A DNA stretch of 64,000 nt from Bacteroidales bacterium. Lineage in GTDB: Bacteria; Bacteroidota; Bacteroidia; Bacteroidales; TTA-H9. The notes beneath the pieces were generated by a model, which did no database searches, had not been told where the DNA came from, and was given only the letters and a program-made list of their open reading frames with translations. Shown one piece after another: positions 54,651 through 63,877 of the stretch (position 1 is its first letter; each line of letters opens with the position of its first letter). The stretch is taken from NCBI GenBank assembly GCA_030656615.1, contig JAUSOY010000007.1, positions 32,677 to 96,676 on the forward strand. The letters run 5' to 3'. The translations under genes and the position numbers were made by a program.

Positions 54651-55124
54651 CTATTTATTCATTGGAGCAGCTGCGCTGTTTTGATTCATGGGCATCGTTT
54701 CCGCAGGTCTTTCTACCACATTACCAGCGATTCGTAAGACTATCGGATTGTTGGAAGCATTGGAAAATACTGTAATCGTCTTATTGATAATTCCGAGACG
54801 ATTAGTCGAGTACTTCACCTTGATGGTGTCTGATTTCCCGGGGAGAATTGGTTCACGGGGCCATTTGGGCACCGTACAACCGCAAGAGGAACGTACTTCG
54901 GAAAGAATCAAAGGTTCTTTTCCGGTATTTTTGAAGGCAAAATACGAATCACCATTGGAGTCCTTAAAAATGGTGCCGTATTCCCAAACAGGGTTATTCG
55001 AATTGTCAAGTAGCTTTTTATCAAAAGAAATGACCGGTGCATTTTTATTTTCAGCCTGATTCTGAGCTGAAAGCGTATAGGTCATTAGAAAAATAAAACC
55101 GAGAGAAATTAAAAGGTTTTTCAT
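54651..55124 (-). CDS. DUF1573 periplasmic protein
   Basis: 157 residues with a signal peptide (MKNLLISLGFIFLMTYTLSAQ) and one DUF1573 immunoglobulin-like domain. The family hallmark is seen as EVRSSCGCTVPKWPREPILPG (in part) with the paired Cys. A short Met/Asn/Ala-rich tail follows. Function unknown; the family is abundant in Bacteroidota envelopes. A good promoter lies upstream (55172-55202). Confidence 0.9.
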   Translation of the reverse strand: MKNLLISLGFIFLMTYTLSAQNQAENKNAPVISFDKKLLDNSNNPVWEYGTIFKDSNGDSYFAFKNTGKEPLILSEVRSSCGCTVPKWPREPILPGKSDTIKVKYSTNRLGIINKTITVFSNASNNPIVLRIAGNVVERPAETMPMNQNSAAAPMNK

Positions 55125-55171
55125 AACAAAATGCTTTTTAATAAAGAGTTTGGTTTACGCATGTTGTCCCG

Positions 55172-55202
55172 CAAAATTATAAATTAAATATTGCAGTAAC
55201 AA
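55172..55202 (-). promoter_or_regulatory. Promoter of the DUF1573 gene
   Basis: On the minus strand TTG (55202-55200), 20 bases, then TAATTTTG (55179-55172), a close match to the Bacteroidota -33/-7 promoter. The leader would be about 40 bases. Confidence 0.6.
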
Positions 55203-55258
55203 CAAAAGATTTTTAACCAATTTCGTGCCATAGGTATTTAAAATAAGGACACCTGCCG

Positions 55259-55266
55259 TATTTTTG
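55259..55266 (+). promoter_or_regulatory. -7 promoter element of the antiporter gene
   Basis: TATTTTTG matches TAnnTTTG, 18 bp before the ATG at 55285, giving a very short leader. No clear -33 TTTG. Confidence 0.45.
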
Positions 55267-55284
55267 CAGAAGTAAAATATAAAT

Positions 55285-57390
55285 ATGGAAGCGCTGCATC
55301 TTTTTAAACTCCCATTTCATGAACCATTGCTTGTATTTGCACTGCTTTTAATTATTATTCTGCTTAGTCAGGTACTATTTCAGAAACTGAAACTTCCTGG
55401 AATGATTGGCCTTATTCTAGCAGGAGTCCTTATTGGCCCTAATGGTTTGCATCTAGTTGATAGAGAAGGCAGTATGCAATTGCTTTCTTCTGTTGGCCTC
55501 ATTTATATCATGTTTCTTGCAGGATTGGATCTCGATCTGGATAAGATTAATAAAAGTAAAAACCGCAGCATAACTTTCGGAGTTCTTACGTTCATTATTC
55601 CATTTACATTGGGAATGTTAGCATGCACCTACCTCCTCGGGTTTGGTTTAGTGGGTTCACTTTTGGTTTCCAGTATGTTTTCGACGCATACCCTGGTATC
55701 CTATCCGATAGCATCCCGTTTGGGAATTACAAGAGATGATGCGATACCAACAGCCGTCGGCGGAACCATTATTACCGATACCGTTGTACTATTGCTTCTT
55801 GCCATTATCACTGCAGGGCACTCGGGAACTCTGGATACCGGTTTTTGGGTACGCATGGTCATTTCCTTAAGCATATACACGTTCATTATATTTTGGGGAT
55901 TTCCGAGACTTACTCGTTGGTTTTTCAAGAATATTGAAGGAGAAAACACCACGCCCTTCATTTTTGTTTTTTGGCTGCTCTTGTTGGCCGGTATTTTATC
56001 CGTAATGGCAGGTCTTGAACCCATTATCGGTGCTTTTATGGCAGGCCTAGCTATCAACCGAATGATTCCCCGTGAATCAATATTGATGAACCGTATCGAA
56101 TTCGTCGGTAATGCACTTTTTATACCAATATTTTTAATCAGTGTTGGTATGATTGTAAATCTTTCGGTACTTCTCGAAGGCCCTAGGGCAGTTTACGTAG
56201 CAATAACGCTTACTTCTGTGGCGCTGATTGGCAAGTGGCTGGCGGCATGGTTTACACAACATATTTTTAGAATGTCTGCCATTCAAAGGGGCGTATTGTT
56301 CGGACTCAGCAGTACACACGCAGCAGCTACCCTGGCAATTATTCTCATCGGCTATCAGATTAATCTTATTGACATTCACGTGCTTAACGGGACTATTATC
56401 CTAATTCTGGTTACGTGTTTAACCGGATCTCTGGTTACCGAAAAATCAGGTCGAAAACTCGCTATTAGTATGCAGGAACTTCCCATGGAGGATATTCAAC
56501 CAACGGATAAAATCCTCATTCCTGTTGCTAACCCTGCTTCTGTTGAAAAACTGGTAAATTTTGCTTTTGCCGTAAAATCGAGTCATTATGACAACAAGGT
56601 GATTGCTCTGGCCGTTGTCAGTGACGATGAGGATGCACGTAACCGCTTGTCAATTGTCCGGAAAAATCTGATGCATGCCGCTGAAAATCTTCCGGAAGCC
56701 AAAGCCCAATTAAAGATAAAATCCCGCATCGATTTAAACATCGTATCGGGAATTATACATGCTTGTAAAGAAGAGCAGATTAATAGCATCGTTATCGGAT
56801 GGGGTTCGGGTAAGAAGTTTTTTGGTACTGTGTATGAAAATCTAATTAAAGCGAGTCCGGGTGAAATAATCGCTGTGAATTTATTACAGCCTTTAAATAC
56901 TTTAAAATATCTAAGAGTATTCGTACCTGCAAATGCCGAACTTGAGGCCGGATACCGTTCATGGATCTTCCGAATGGTAATGCTGCAAGAATACACCAAA
57001 GCCACACTTCAGTATTTTGGAGGTACCGAAGGTTTTAAACACTTTCAAAATGTCAGCAAACTCTTCAATACATCTTTTAAATCCACTCATTTTCTTTATA
57101 ATGCAGAAAATGAGGTCTTCCCAGTCTGCCAAGCCGACAGCTTAAATATCGTTATTGGAGCCAGACAATCCACCATTTCTTTCGCTCCATCAATGGAGAA
57201 CCTCATTGCCGAATCAGGGAAAAATCATAACTTACAGAGTTTTTTAATCTTCTTTCCGGAACAAAATCCAAAGTATCAGCGTAGTGGAATGTTTAGTACT
57301 GAAGATTTACATTTAGCACCATTACAAGATAAGCTTGAAAAAATCAGTCACCTGAAGAAATTTATCGGCCGCATTTTTAATAAAAAATAA
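55285..57390 (+). CDS. CPA2 cation:proton antiporter with C-terminal USP-like domain
   Basis: 701 residues. Residues about 10-400 hold 12-13 hydrophobic helices of the monovalent cation:proton antiporter-2 type (LPGMIGLILAGVLIGPNGL and FLAGLDLDLDKI). The C-terminal about 290 residues are soluble and look like one or two universal-stress-protein-like domains (ILIPVANPASVEKLVNFAF and IVIGWGSG). Exchanges Na+ or K+ for H+ across the inner membrane. The next lipoprotein gene starts 5 bp later, so they are co-transcribed. Confidence 0.92.
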   Translation: MEALHLFKLPFHEPLLVFALLLIIILLSQVLFQKLKLPGMIGLILAGVLIGPNGLHLVDREGSMQLLSSVGLIYIMFLAGLDLDLDKINKSKNRSITFGVLTFIIPFTLGMLACTYLLGFGLVGSLLVSSMFSTHTLVSYPIASRLGITRDDAIPTAVGGTIITDTVVLLLLAIITAGHSGTLDTGFWVRMVISLSIYTFIIFWGFPRLTRWFFKNIEGENTTPFIFVFWLLLLAGILSVMAGLEPIIGAFMAGLAINRMIPRESILMNRIEFVGNALFIPIFLISVGMIVNLSVLLEGPRAVYVAITLTSVALIGKWLAAWFTQHIFRMSAIQRGVLFGLSSTHAAATLAIILIGYQINLIDIHVLNGTIILILVTCLTGSLVTEKSGRKLAISMQELPMEDIQPTDKILIPVANPASVEKLVNFAFAVKSSHYDNKVIALAVVSDDEDARNRLSIVRKNLMHAAENLPEAKAQLKIKSRIDLNIVSGIIHACKEEQINSIVIGWGSGKKFFGTVYENLIKASPGEIIAVNLLQPLNTLKYLRVFVPANAELEAGYRSWIFRMVMLQEYTKATLQYFGGTEGFKHFQNVSKLFNTSFKSTHFLYNAENEVFPVCQADSLNIVIGARQSTISFAPSMENLIAESGKNHNLQSFLIFFPEQNPKYQRSGMFSTEDLHLAPLQDKLEKISHLKKFIGRIFNKK

Positions 57391-57395
57391 CCATC

Positions 57396-57923
57396 ATGAT
57401 AAAAAAAATTTACTCCCTATTAATTGTATTATCCCTTTTCGGAGCATCTTGCGGTAAGCATATGCAGAAGTCGCAAATTTCCCAAAAACCAACTCAAGAG
57501 CCAATTTCGCAAATTCAGGTACCATCCCCACCGGTAATTATTTACAAAACAAGAGGTAATTATCTTGAGAATGTACCCGTAGGACTTTCTTCCGATAAAA
57601 GAAATATTGTTTCATACCCCGATAAGAATGACGTTAAAAATGGAGGACAATTTCTATACCCTGATAAACTTGCTTCAGGCTTTTTATTTGATAATCTGGG
57701 CATAACAGCGGAATCGGGATTTCTTAAAATCACATATACTGAATATAGCCGACTCGAAAAAACACCATCCAATACTGAATTAATAAAATTAATTGCCGAC
57801 GACAATCCATTTACAGAGATGTACCGTTGTCCCAGACAATTACCAAAAGATAAAATGATAGATGAACTCAATACTCGGATTATGAATAATACGCTGGAAG
57901 AAAGGTGTAATAAAATAAAATAG
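57396..57923 (+). CDS. Small lipoprotein of unknown function
   Basis: 175 residues. Lipoprotein signal MIKKIYSLLIVLSLFGASC with lipobox Cys19. The mature part begins with a Gln/Pro-rich linker and contains no family I recognise (motif-like NYLENVPVGLSSDKRNIVSYPD). Translated directly after the antiporter gene, which suggests an envelope role, not yet definable. Confidence 0.7.
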   Translation: MIKKIYSLLIVLSLFGASCGKHMQKSQISQKPTQEPISQIQVPSPPVIIYKTRGNYLENVPVGLSSDKRNIVSYPDKNDVKNGGQFLYPDKLASGFLFDNLGITAESGFLKITYTEYSRLEKTPSNTELIKLIADDNPFTEMYRCPRQLPKDKMIDELNTRIMNNTLEERCNKIK

Positions 57924-58065
57924 TTTTGGGTTTATCTAAAAAACATATTCTTTTTGGTTTTTAAAAAACGCAGCGTGAGTACGGAATTTTCATTGTCGCA
58001 TTCTCATTTTCATCGAATTAACATTCATTAAGATAATAAAGTATGGAATAAACTGTGAAATGTTA

Positions 58066-58073
58066 TAATTTTG
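58066..58073 (+). promoter_or_regulatory. -7 promoter element of the DhaL-DegV gene
   Basis: TAATTTTG matches TAnnTTTG, about 105 bp before the TTG start at 58179. The -33 region has no TTTG. Confidence 0.45.
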
Positions 58074-58178
58074 CAGCCGAAAAATATCCTCAAAAAACAA
58101 AACCGATAATCTATTGTTAATAAGGGGATTGCTTGAGCGAAAATAATCGCATCGATTTACTAACTAATACTGAAGGAA

Positions 58179-59966
58179 TTGAATATCAATACGAAGATTC
58201 TTGATGGCAAAGGGCTTTATTACAGTTTTGTAGCAGGAGCTCAGCGCGTCTTTGATAACCAACAACACCTAAACAAAATCAACGTTTTTCCGGTTGCTGA
58301 TGCTGATACAGGCACGAACTTCGCCTCAACCATGCGTTCGATCATCGAAACAGTCAATCCAAATGCCAACGTAAGGGTTACTGCTGCGGCGCTTGCCAAT
58401 GCTGCACTGATTGGAGCCAGAGGTAATTCAGGTATTATTTTCGCACAATTTCTATATGGATTTAGTGTTGAAATCAAATCGGAAGGTACAATCACGGTTG
58501 AAAGTTTTGCTAATAGTTTAAAAAACTCCGTAAAGTACGCGTATGAAGCTATTTCCAACCCGGTTGAAGGAACGATGATCACAGTTATACGCGAATGGGC
58601 TGACCAGGTTTATTTATTAAAAGACACGGCCGAAGACTTTAACAGTCTTTTAACTCAATCGATTCAAAAAGCTAAAATTTCTCTGGAAGAAACGAAGACT
58701 AAACTTGCCGTTCTTGCCAAAGCAGGTGTTGTTGATGCTGGAGCCAAAGCCTTCGTTCTGTTTCTCGAAGGCATCCTTGAATTTTTCCAGAAAGGATTGA
58801 AATTTCTTTTAGGAACAAAAAAATTGGTGAAGGTGGTCGAAATGGACGCAATCCTTCATGAAGAAATCACTTTCCGTTATTGCACCGAAGCATTGCTGGT
58901 TGGGCAAAATATGAATCACGAAAAAATCAAAAGAACCCTTGATAAACTTGGTGATTCACTTGTTGTTGCCGGATCTCCTGAAAAAACCCGCATCCATATT
59001 CACACAGATGAACCTACTCAGGTTTTTTATAAAATGCATAAGCATGGTGATATCACCTACCAAAAAGTAGATGATATGATTTTTCAGAATAATGTAGTTT
59101 CGGCACCAAGAACCAAGGTGGCTATCATGACCGATTCAACTTGTGACCTTCCAACGGAATTTATTGATAAACACCACATTCATGTAGTACCACTAAATGT
59201 CCATTTCGGGAAAAACTATTTTCTTGATGGGGTGAGTATTTCCGGAAAACAATTCGAAAAACTTTTCTATTCTTCAAAAGAGTACCCATCCACTTCACAA
59301 CCTTCCTTTAAAGACTTTGTAAATAAATACAGCTACCTATCTTCTCATTACGATTCGGTTATCAGCATGCACATAACAAGTGCCATGAGTGGTACCCATT
59401 CTAATTCTCAAAAGGCAGCAAAACAGGTTAATACAGAAAACGCTAAGAAATTTTCTGTTGTCGACACCAAAAGAATCTCAGGCTCACTGGGTCTGATGGT
59501 TTACCGCGCAACGCTCATGGCAGAAGAAGGATTCTCGCACGAGGAAATTACAGAATCCATCGAAAAATGGAAAACCAATAATTATTGCTTTGTAACACCC
59601 ATTTCAACCAAGTACATGGTGAAAAGTGGCAGACTAAGCCCTACCAAAGGTTTCATTGCCAAACTTCTCAAAATTAAACCTGTAATAAGTGTAGACCAGG
59701 ACGGAAAAGCGGCTGAAATCGGAAAAGCATTTACCGAAAGAGGAAGTAATCTTTTTGTAATGCGTAAGGTTGAAGAGCTCCTGAAAACAAAGAAAGTCTG
59801 GAATTATGCCATTACTCATTTCAAAAATCAGGATACTGCTGATTGGTATGCTTCCGAAATGAAACGTCTTACCGGAAAGGATCCTCTGTTTTTGAAAACT
59901 GTTTCGCCCGTTATCCAGGTTAATGTTGGACCAGGCGTAGTTACCCTTAATATCCAGTTCGAATAG
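58179..59966 (+). CDS. DhaL-DegV fusion, fatty-acid-kinase-like
   Basis: 595 residues read from a TTG start, which is preceded by AAGGAA (58173-58178) and by an in-frame stop at 58161. Residues 1-200 are a DhaL kinase domain with metal-binding D41-x-D43 (PVADADTGTN). Residues about 210-305 match the middle domain of FakA (FRYCTEALL, HIHTDEP). Residues about 313-595 are a DegV/FakB domain (MTDSTCDLP, STSQPS, SGRLSP). FakA and FakB are separate proteins in Firmicutes; here they are one chain, with FakB in the place of FakA's own C-terminal domain. At the FakB site for the fatty-acid carboxylate the usual His of GxHxGPG is Asn582 (VNVGPG), so the ligand may differ. An acyl-CoA ligase gene follows on the same strand. 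Confidence 0.87.
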   Translation: MNINTKILDGKGLYYSFVAGAQRVFDNQQHLNKINVFPVADADTGTNFASTMRSIIETVNPNANVRVTAAALANAALIGARGNSGIIFAQFLYGFSVEIKSEGTITVESFANSLKNSVKYAYEAISNPVEGTMITVIREWADQVYLLKDTAEDFNSLLTQSIQKAKISLEETKTKLAVLAKAGVVDAGAKAFVLFLEGILEFFQKGLKFLLGTKKLVKVVEMDAILHEEITFRYCTEALLVGQNMNHEKIKRTLDKLGDSLVVAGSPEKTRIHIHTDEPTQVFYKMHKHGDITYQKVDDMIFQNNVVSAPRTKVAIMTDSTCDLPTEFIDKHHIHVVPLNVHFGKNYFLDGVSISGKQFEKLFYSSKEYPSTSQPSFKDFVNKYSYLSSHYDSVISMHITSAMSGTHSNSQKAAKQVNTENAKKFSVVDTKRISGSLGLMVYRATLMAEEGFSHEEITESIEKWKTNNYCFVTPISTKYMVKSGRLSPTKGFIAKLLKIKPVISVDQDGKAAEIGKAFTERGSNLFVMRKVEELLKTKKVWNYAITHFKNQDTADWYASEMKRLTGKDPLFLKTVSPVIQVNVGPGVVTLNIQFE

Positions 59967-60009
59967 TATATAGTTAAAAGCTATAGACTGTCGTTAAATA
60001 ATATTCTTT

Positions 60010-60046
60010 CAAATCGGGCCTCATTTTTGGGGCTCGATTTGTTTTT
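60010..60046 (+). terminator. Intrinsic terminator after the DhaL-DegV gene
   Basis: CAAATCGGGCC pairs with GGCTCGATTTG (11 bp with one G-T wobble), followed by TTTTT. Confidence 0.75.
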
Positions 60047-60106
60047 GAGGTGCATACGTTTTTCCAAATTGCATTTTTTCACATATCTTTATCAAAATTT
60101 TAAGAT

Positions 60107-61753
60107 ATGATGAAAGATAACTTTACACGCTTCCTTCTCAACAGTATGAAGGCGAACCGTCATCTTACTGCCTTCTCCAATTATGAAAATCAGGGAATTA
60201 CATATGGAGAAGTTGAAAGTCGTATCGCTCGCCTTCATGGACTTTTCCATACCGCCGGATTAAAAAAAGGCGATAGAGTGGCATTTCTGGGAAAAAATTC
60301 TTCCCAATGGGCAATTTCGTATCTGGCAACTATCACCTACGGTGCTGTAGTTGTTCCCATTATGCCTAATTTCACTCCCACCGATGTTCATCACATCATC
60401 AATCATTCGGATGCTGTTTGGATTTTTGCCAATCAAAATTTGTGGGATACCCTCGAATCAGAAAAAATGTTCAATCTTAAAGCAGCCATTTCGCTTGAGG
60501 ATTTTTCAGAACTATTCTCTAAAAAGGGTAAAAAATCTGAAAAAATATCAGCATTTCATGCCATAAAGGACGAACCCATCGAAGAAGGTGTTTTTCATCC
60601 GGCCGAAGTTCCGAATTCAGAAATTTATGCCATCATCTACACCTCGGGAACTACTGGGTATTCCAAAGGTGTAATTCTTACCCACAACAATATTACTTCC
60701 AATATGGTATATGCCCGTACTCATATGCCTCTGGTTGCCGGTGATCCCATACTAAGTTTTCTGCCTCTAGCACACGCATACGGCTGTGCCATAGAGCTTC
60801 TATATCCTTTTACATTAGGATGCCATATCACATTTCTTGGAAAAACACCAACACCACAAATTCTTATTAAGGCATTTAAAGAAATAAAACCAAGACTTAT
60901 TTTATCGGTACCTCTGATTATTGAGAAAATATACAAAAAACAAATCAAACCCCTTATTGATAAACCCCTTATTAAAATTTTGATGAATGTTCCTTTCATG
61001 GAAAAAAATATCATGACTAAGGTCAACAATAAATTAACCGAAACCTTTGGAGGCAATTTCCATGAAGTGGTAATTGGAGGAGCTGCCTTGAATGAAGAGG
61101 TACAAACGTTCCTAAAAAAGGCCGGTTTTGCCATTACAATTGGTTATGGAATGACCGAATGTGCTCCGCTAATTTCATACGCCGGTTGGAAAAAAACCAA
61201 ACTTGGTTCTGCCGGAAAGGTGGTAGATAATATGGAAATGAAAATTGATTCTGAAGACCCTCAAAATATTGTCGGAGAAATTCTGGTCAAAGGCGAACAC
61301 GTCATGGCTGGTTACTATAAAAACCCGGAAGCTACTGCAGAAACCATTGATAAAGATGGCTGGTTGCATACTGGTGATTTGGGCATCATCGATAAAGATG
61401 GATTTCTCTTTATCAGAGGAAGATCTAAAAGTATGATACTCGGACCTTCTGGCCAGAATATTTATCCTGAAGAAATCGAATCGTTTGTCAGTAACTGGCC
61501 CTATGTTATGGAAACACTCATCGTTGAACGTAAAGATGTATTGGTTGCGCTTATTTATCCAGACTTCGACGCCGCAGACAGCCACCATCTCAGTGAACAA
61601 CAAATGGCAGAACTTTTCGAAAACAAACGAAAAGAACTAAACAAACAATTAGCATCATATATGCAAGTTGGTAGAATTCAAATTGTTCCGAACGAATTTG
61701 AGAAAACACCAAAAAGAAGCATTAAACGCTTTATGTATTCCCATTCGGAATAA
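60107..61753 (+). CDS. AMP-binding long-chain acyl-CoA synthetase-like ligase
   Basis: 548 residues. Adenylate-forming motifs are present: P-loop IIYTSGTTGYSKGVILTH (about residues 178-195), YGMTECAP (about 348-355), HTGDLGIIDKDGF (about 423-435) and the catalytic Lys near the C-terminus (TPKRSIKRFMY). Activates a carboxylic acid to acyl-AMP and then acyl-CoA. The family (FadD/AMP-dependent synthetase) usually takes medium- or long-chain fatty acids. It lies 140 bp after the DhaL-DegV gene but behind its terminator. Confidence 0.92.
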   Translation: MMKDNFTRFLLNSMKANRHLTAFSNYENQGITYGEVESRIARLHGLFHTAGLKKGDRVAFLGKNSSQWAISYLATITYGAVVVPIMPNFTPTDVHHIINHSDAVWIFANQNLWDTLESEKMFNLKAAISLEDFSELFSKKGKKSEKISAFHAIKDEPIEEGVFHPAEVPNSEIYAIIYTSGTTGYSKGVILTHNNITSNMVYARTHMPLVAGDPILSFLPLAHAYGCAIELLYPFTLGCHITFLGKTPTPQILIKAFKEIKPRLILSVPLIIEKIYKKQIKPLIDKPLIKILMNVPFMEKNIMTKVNNKLTETFGGNFHEVVIGGAALNEEVQTFLKKAGFAITIGYGMTECAPLISYAGWKKTKLGSAGKVVDNMEMKIDSEDPQNIVGEILVKGEHVMAGYYKNPEATAETIDKDGWLHTGDLGIIDKDGFLFIRGRSKSMILGPSGQNIYPEEIESFVSNWPYVMETLIVERKDVLVALIYPDFDAADSHHLSEQQMAELFENKRKELNKQLASYMQVGRIQIVPNEFEKTPKRSIKRFMYSHSE

Positions 61754-61903
61754 TGACCAAAAAGTCATACTAATAAACATTGAAAAAAATCAGGAAAAGG
61801 AGAATAAACTTCACTTGACTTTTTAATTGAATTCAACGATTAATAATCACCTTTAAACATTCTGATTAATAAGCATATCGGCCTTTCAAATAACAAATGA
61901 GAC

Positions 61904-62449
61904 GTGCCAAATCTGATGACCATAGACTCTCAAGCCGTTGCCGGACAGAGACTTCCGACAAATAATTGTATTGTACGGTCCAAGGTACGTGAAATTGAAA
62001 AAGAATCAGTGTCGACCTGCTATTCATTAAAGATGGTTATAACAGGCCGCGAATCATACCAATTCAAAAACCAACATTATAAAATTGAATCGGACAAATA
62101 TCTTCTTGTAGAACCTGGAACCCAATTTCGTGTTGTCGTGAATGGAGAAAAAAATACTGAAGGCTTATGTCTGTATTTTTCTCCATCATTTCTCAGGAAA
62201 CTGGCCATGGAAGCCTCACTTTCTGTTTTTCATTTTAGCAGGCTTTTTAAAACCGTTTTTGACCGTAGTCCGTGCCATTACCTCATGGAGGTAAGAATTA
62301 AAGAGGCATGTCGTTTGCTTCGGTGTACAAATTTGACTGTTGCTGATATTGGATTAATGGCCGGATTTCCAGAACAATCGAATTTTAGCCGAGCGTTCCG
62401 TCAGATTACCGGACAAAATCCACTTGCTTTTAAAAATAGCAAGATTTGA
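61904..62449 (+). CDS. AraC-type regulator with a shortened linker and HTH region
   Basis: 181 residues, well below the usual 270-300. Residues about 25-95 look like a cupin-type sensing domain (YLLVEPGTQFRVVV). From about residue 100 an AraC DNA-binding domain follows, but its first helix is missing: FLRKLAMEASLSVFHFSRLFKTVF joins the cupin end directly to the middle of HTH1. HTH2 is intact (TVADIGLMAGFPEQSNFSRAFRQITGQNP). The simplest reading is an in-frame deletion of about 100 residues. It may be non-functional or have altered DNA binding. It lies 43 bp before the C10 protease gene. Confidence 0.7.
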   Translation: MPNLMTIDSQAVAGQRLPTNNCIVRSKVREIEKESVSTCYSLKMVITGRESYQFKNQHYKIESDKYLLVEPGTQFRVVVNGEKNTEGLCLYFSPSFLRKLAMEASLSVFHFSRLFKTVFDRSPCHYLMEVRIKEACRLLRCTNLTVADIGLMAGFPEQSNFSRAFRQITGQNPLAFKNSKI

Positions 62450-62491
62450 TATACATTGACAGCATAACAATCTTTTACTTTGAATAAAAAA

Positions 62492-63877
62492 ATGAAACGG
62501 ATATACATCTTAATTCTTGGAATCATTTGCAGTTTTTCATTTGCTAACAGCAGTTTTTCACAATCTGTAAGTTCAAAAACCGCTTTTGAAAAATCCTGTA
62601 CATATTGGAATCTGTCTGAAGCCGACATTCCAGTGATGCTGTCAGAGAAATTAGCGTATAACAACACCATTGTGGCGTGGTGTGTAACACATCCCGACAA
62701 AGGATTCGTAATTATAAGTGCTGATTCATTATTACAACCCATTTTAGCATATGGATGTTCTTTAGACGGGTTAGACGATACTCAGCATAGCCAATGGAAA
62801 AACATTTTGTCCACCGATTATAACAATCGGATTACCGATGCCAGAAGTAAAAACAATCTAAAATCACATCCACAATGGTCAGGAAAGAATTCAGGTTCAT
62901 TACTCTTTGAGCAATGGCCGGCTCCGGGAAGCACACCGACTGGTGGCTGGATTTGGACCAATTGGAAGCAATCAGCACCTTATAATATGCTCTGTCCGAT
63001 GGATTTAAACAGTGGTTCCCGATCGGTTGTTGGTTGCCCTGCAACGGCCATGGCACAGATTTTTAATTTTCACCGAACCCTCAATTCAACCCATTTGGAT
63101 GAAACAGACGACTATTACCATAGCTATGGAGCTGGAAATCAATACTGGATTGATGATGACTATTTAACACGCTTTTTCCCGTCTTTTCCTCAACTCAATC
63201 GTCTTCTCGATAGCACGGAGAGTTATATGAGTCAGGGAATAATCGTAACAGATAGTATGGCGGCTGCAATTAGTTTTGCTGCAGGTGTAGCAGCCAAACA
63301 GGTTTATACGTCTTCAGTATCAGGCACATTTGGTATTGACCAAGCATTATGGGCCATCGAAAGATTCGGATTTGATCTATGTATACTTCTGGAACCACCC
63401 GACACGACAATTAATGCACGTATTGCCGAAGACATAAAAAATGCACTTCCTGTTCAACTCGGACTACTAACATCCGATAATACCGGTGGACACAATGTGG
63501 TTGTGGACGGATATAATACGGATGAATTTTACCACTTCAATTTTGGGTGGGGAGGAAGTGCCAACGGATGGTACACATTACCCCCAACAAATATTCCTTA
63601 CAATCTGACGATTATCGAAGGTGCTGTAGTACAAATAAAAAGCATAAATACCGCCGTGAAACCTTTAGTACAGAACGAAAATTCAATCCGATGCTTAGCA
63701 TTCGGAGATCATAAAATAAAAATTTCAGGCTTGCAATCCGAAAAAACATACTCCTTTACTTTACATTCATTACAAGGTAAAAAGCTAATGGAACGTAGTA
63801 TCACAGCAGATACTGGAGATTATTCTCTCAGTTACGATAATCTGGTTTCCGGTATTTATATTTATAGAGGTCAGTAG
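62492..63877 (+). CDS. C10 (streptopain-like) cysteine protease with clipped sorting domain
   Basis: 461 residues from the ATG at 62492; a TTG at 62480 is the alternative. Signal peptide MKRIYILILGIICSFSF then a Spi/propeptide region (about 28-120, with GFVIISADSLLQPILAYG) and the C10 peptidase domain. Catalytic Cys is in VVGCPATAMAQIFN (about residue 183) and His in GGHNVVVDGYN (about 335), followed by NFGWGGSANGWY. The C-terminal about 70 residues look like a type A T9SS sorting domain (LQGKKLMERSI, DNLVSGIYIYRG) but stop right after GIYIYRGQ, about 10-15 residues short of the usual end. Probably secreted or surface-anchored proteolysis; secretion by T9SS is uncertain because of the missing end. 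Confidence 0.88.
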   Translation: MKRIYILILGIICSFSFANSSFSQSVSSKTAFEKSCTYWNLSEADIPVMLSEKLAYNNTIVAWCVTHPDKGFVIISADSLLQPILAYGCSLDGLDDTQHSQWKNILSTDYNNRITDARSKNNLKSHPQWSGKNSGSLLFEQWPAPGSTPTGGWIWTNWKQSAPYNMLCPMDLNSGSRSVVGCPATAMAQIFNFHRTLNSTHLDETDDYYHSYGAGNQYWIDDDYLTRFFPSFPQLNRLLDSTESYMSQGIIVTDSMAAAISFAAGVAAKQVYTSSVSGTFGIDQALWAIERFGFDLCILLEPPDTTINARIAEDIKNALPVQLGLLTSDNTGGHNVVVDGYNTDEFYHFNFGWGGSANGWYTLPPTNIPYNLTIIEGAVVQIKSINTAVKPLVQNENSIRCLAFGDHKIKISGLQSEKTYSFTLHSLQGKKLMERSITADTGDYSLSYDNLVSGIYIYRGQ

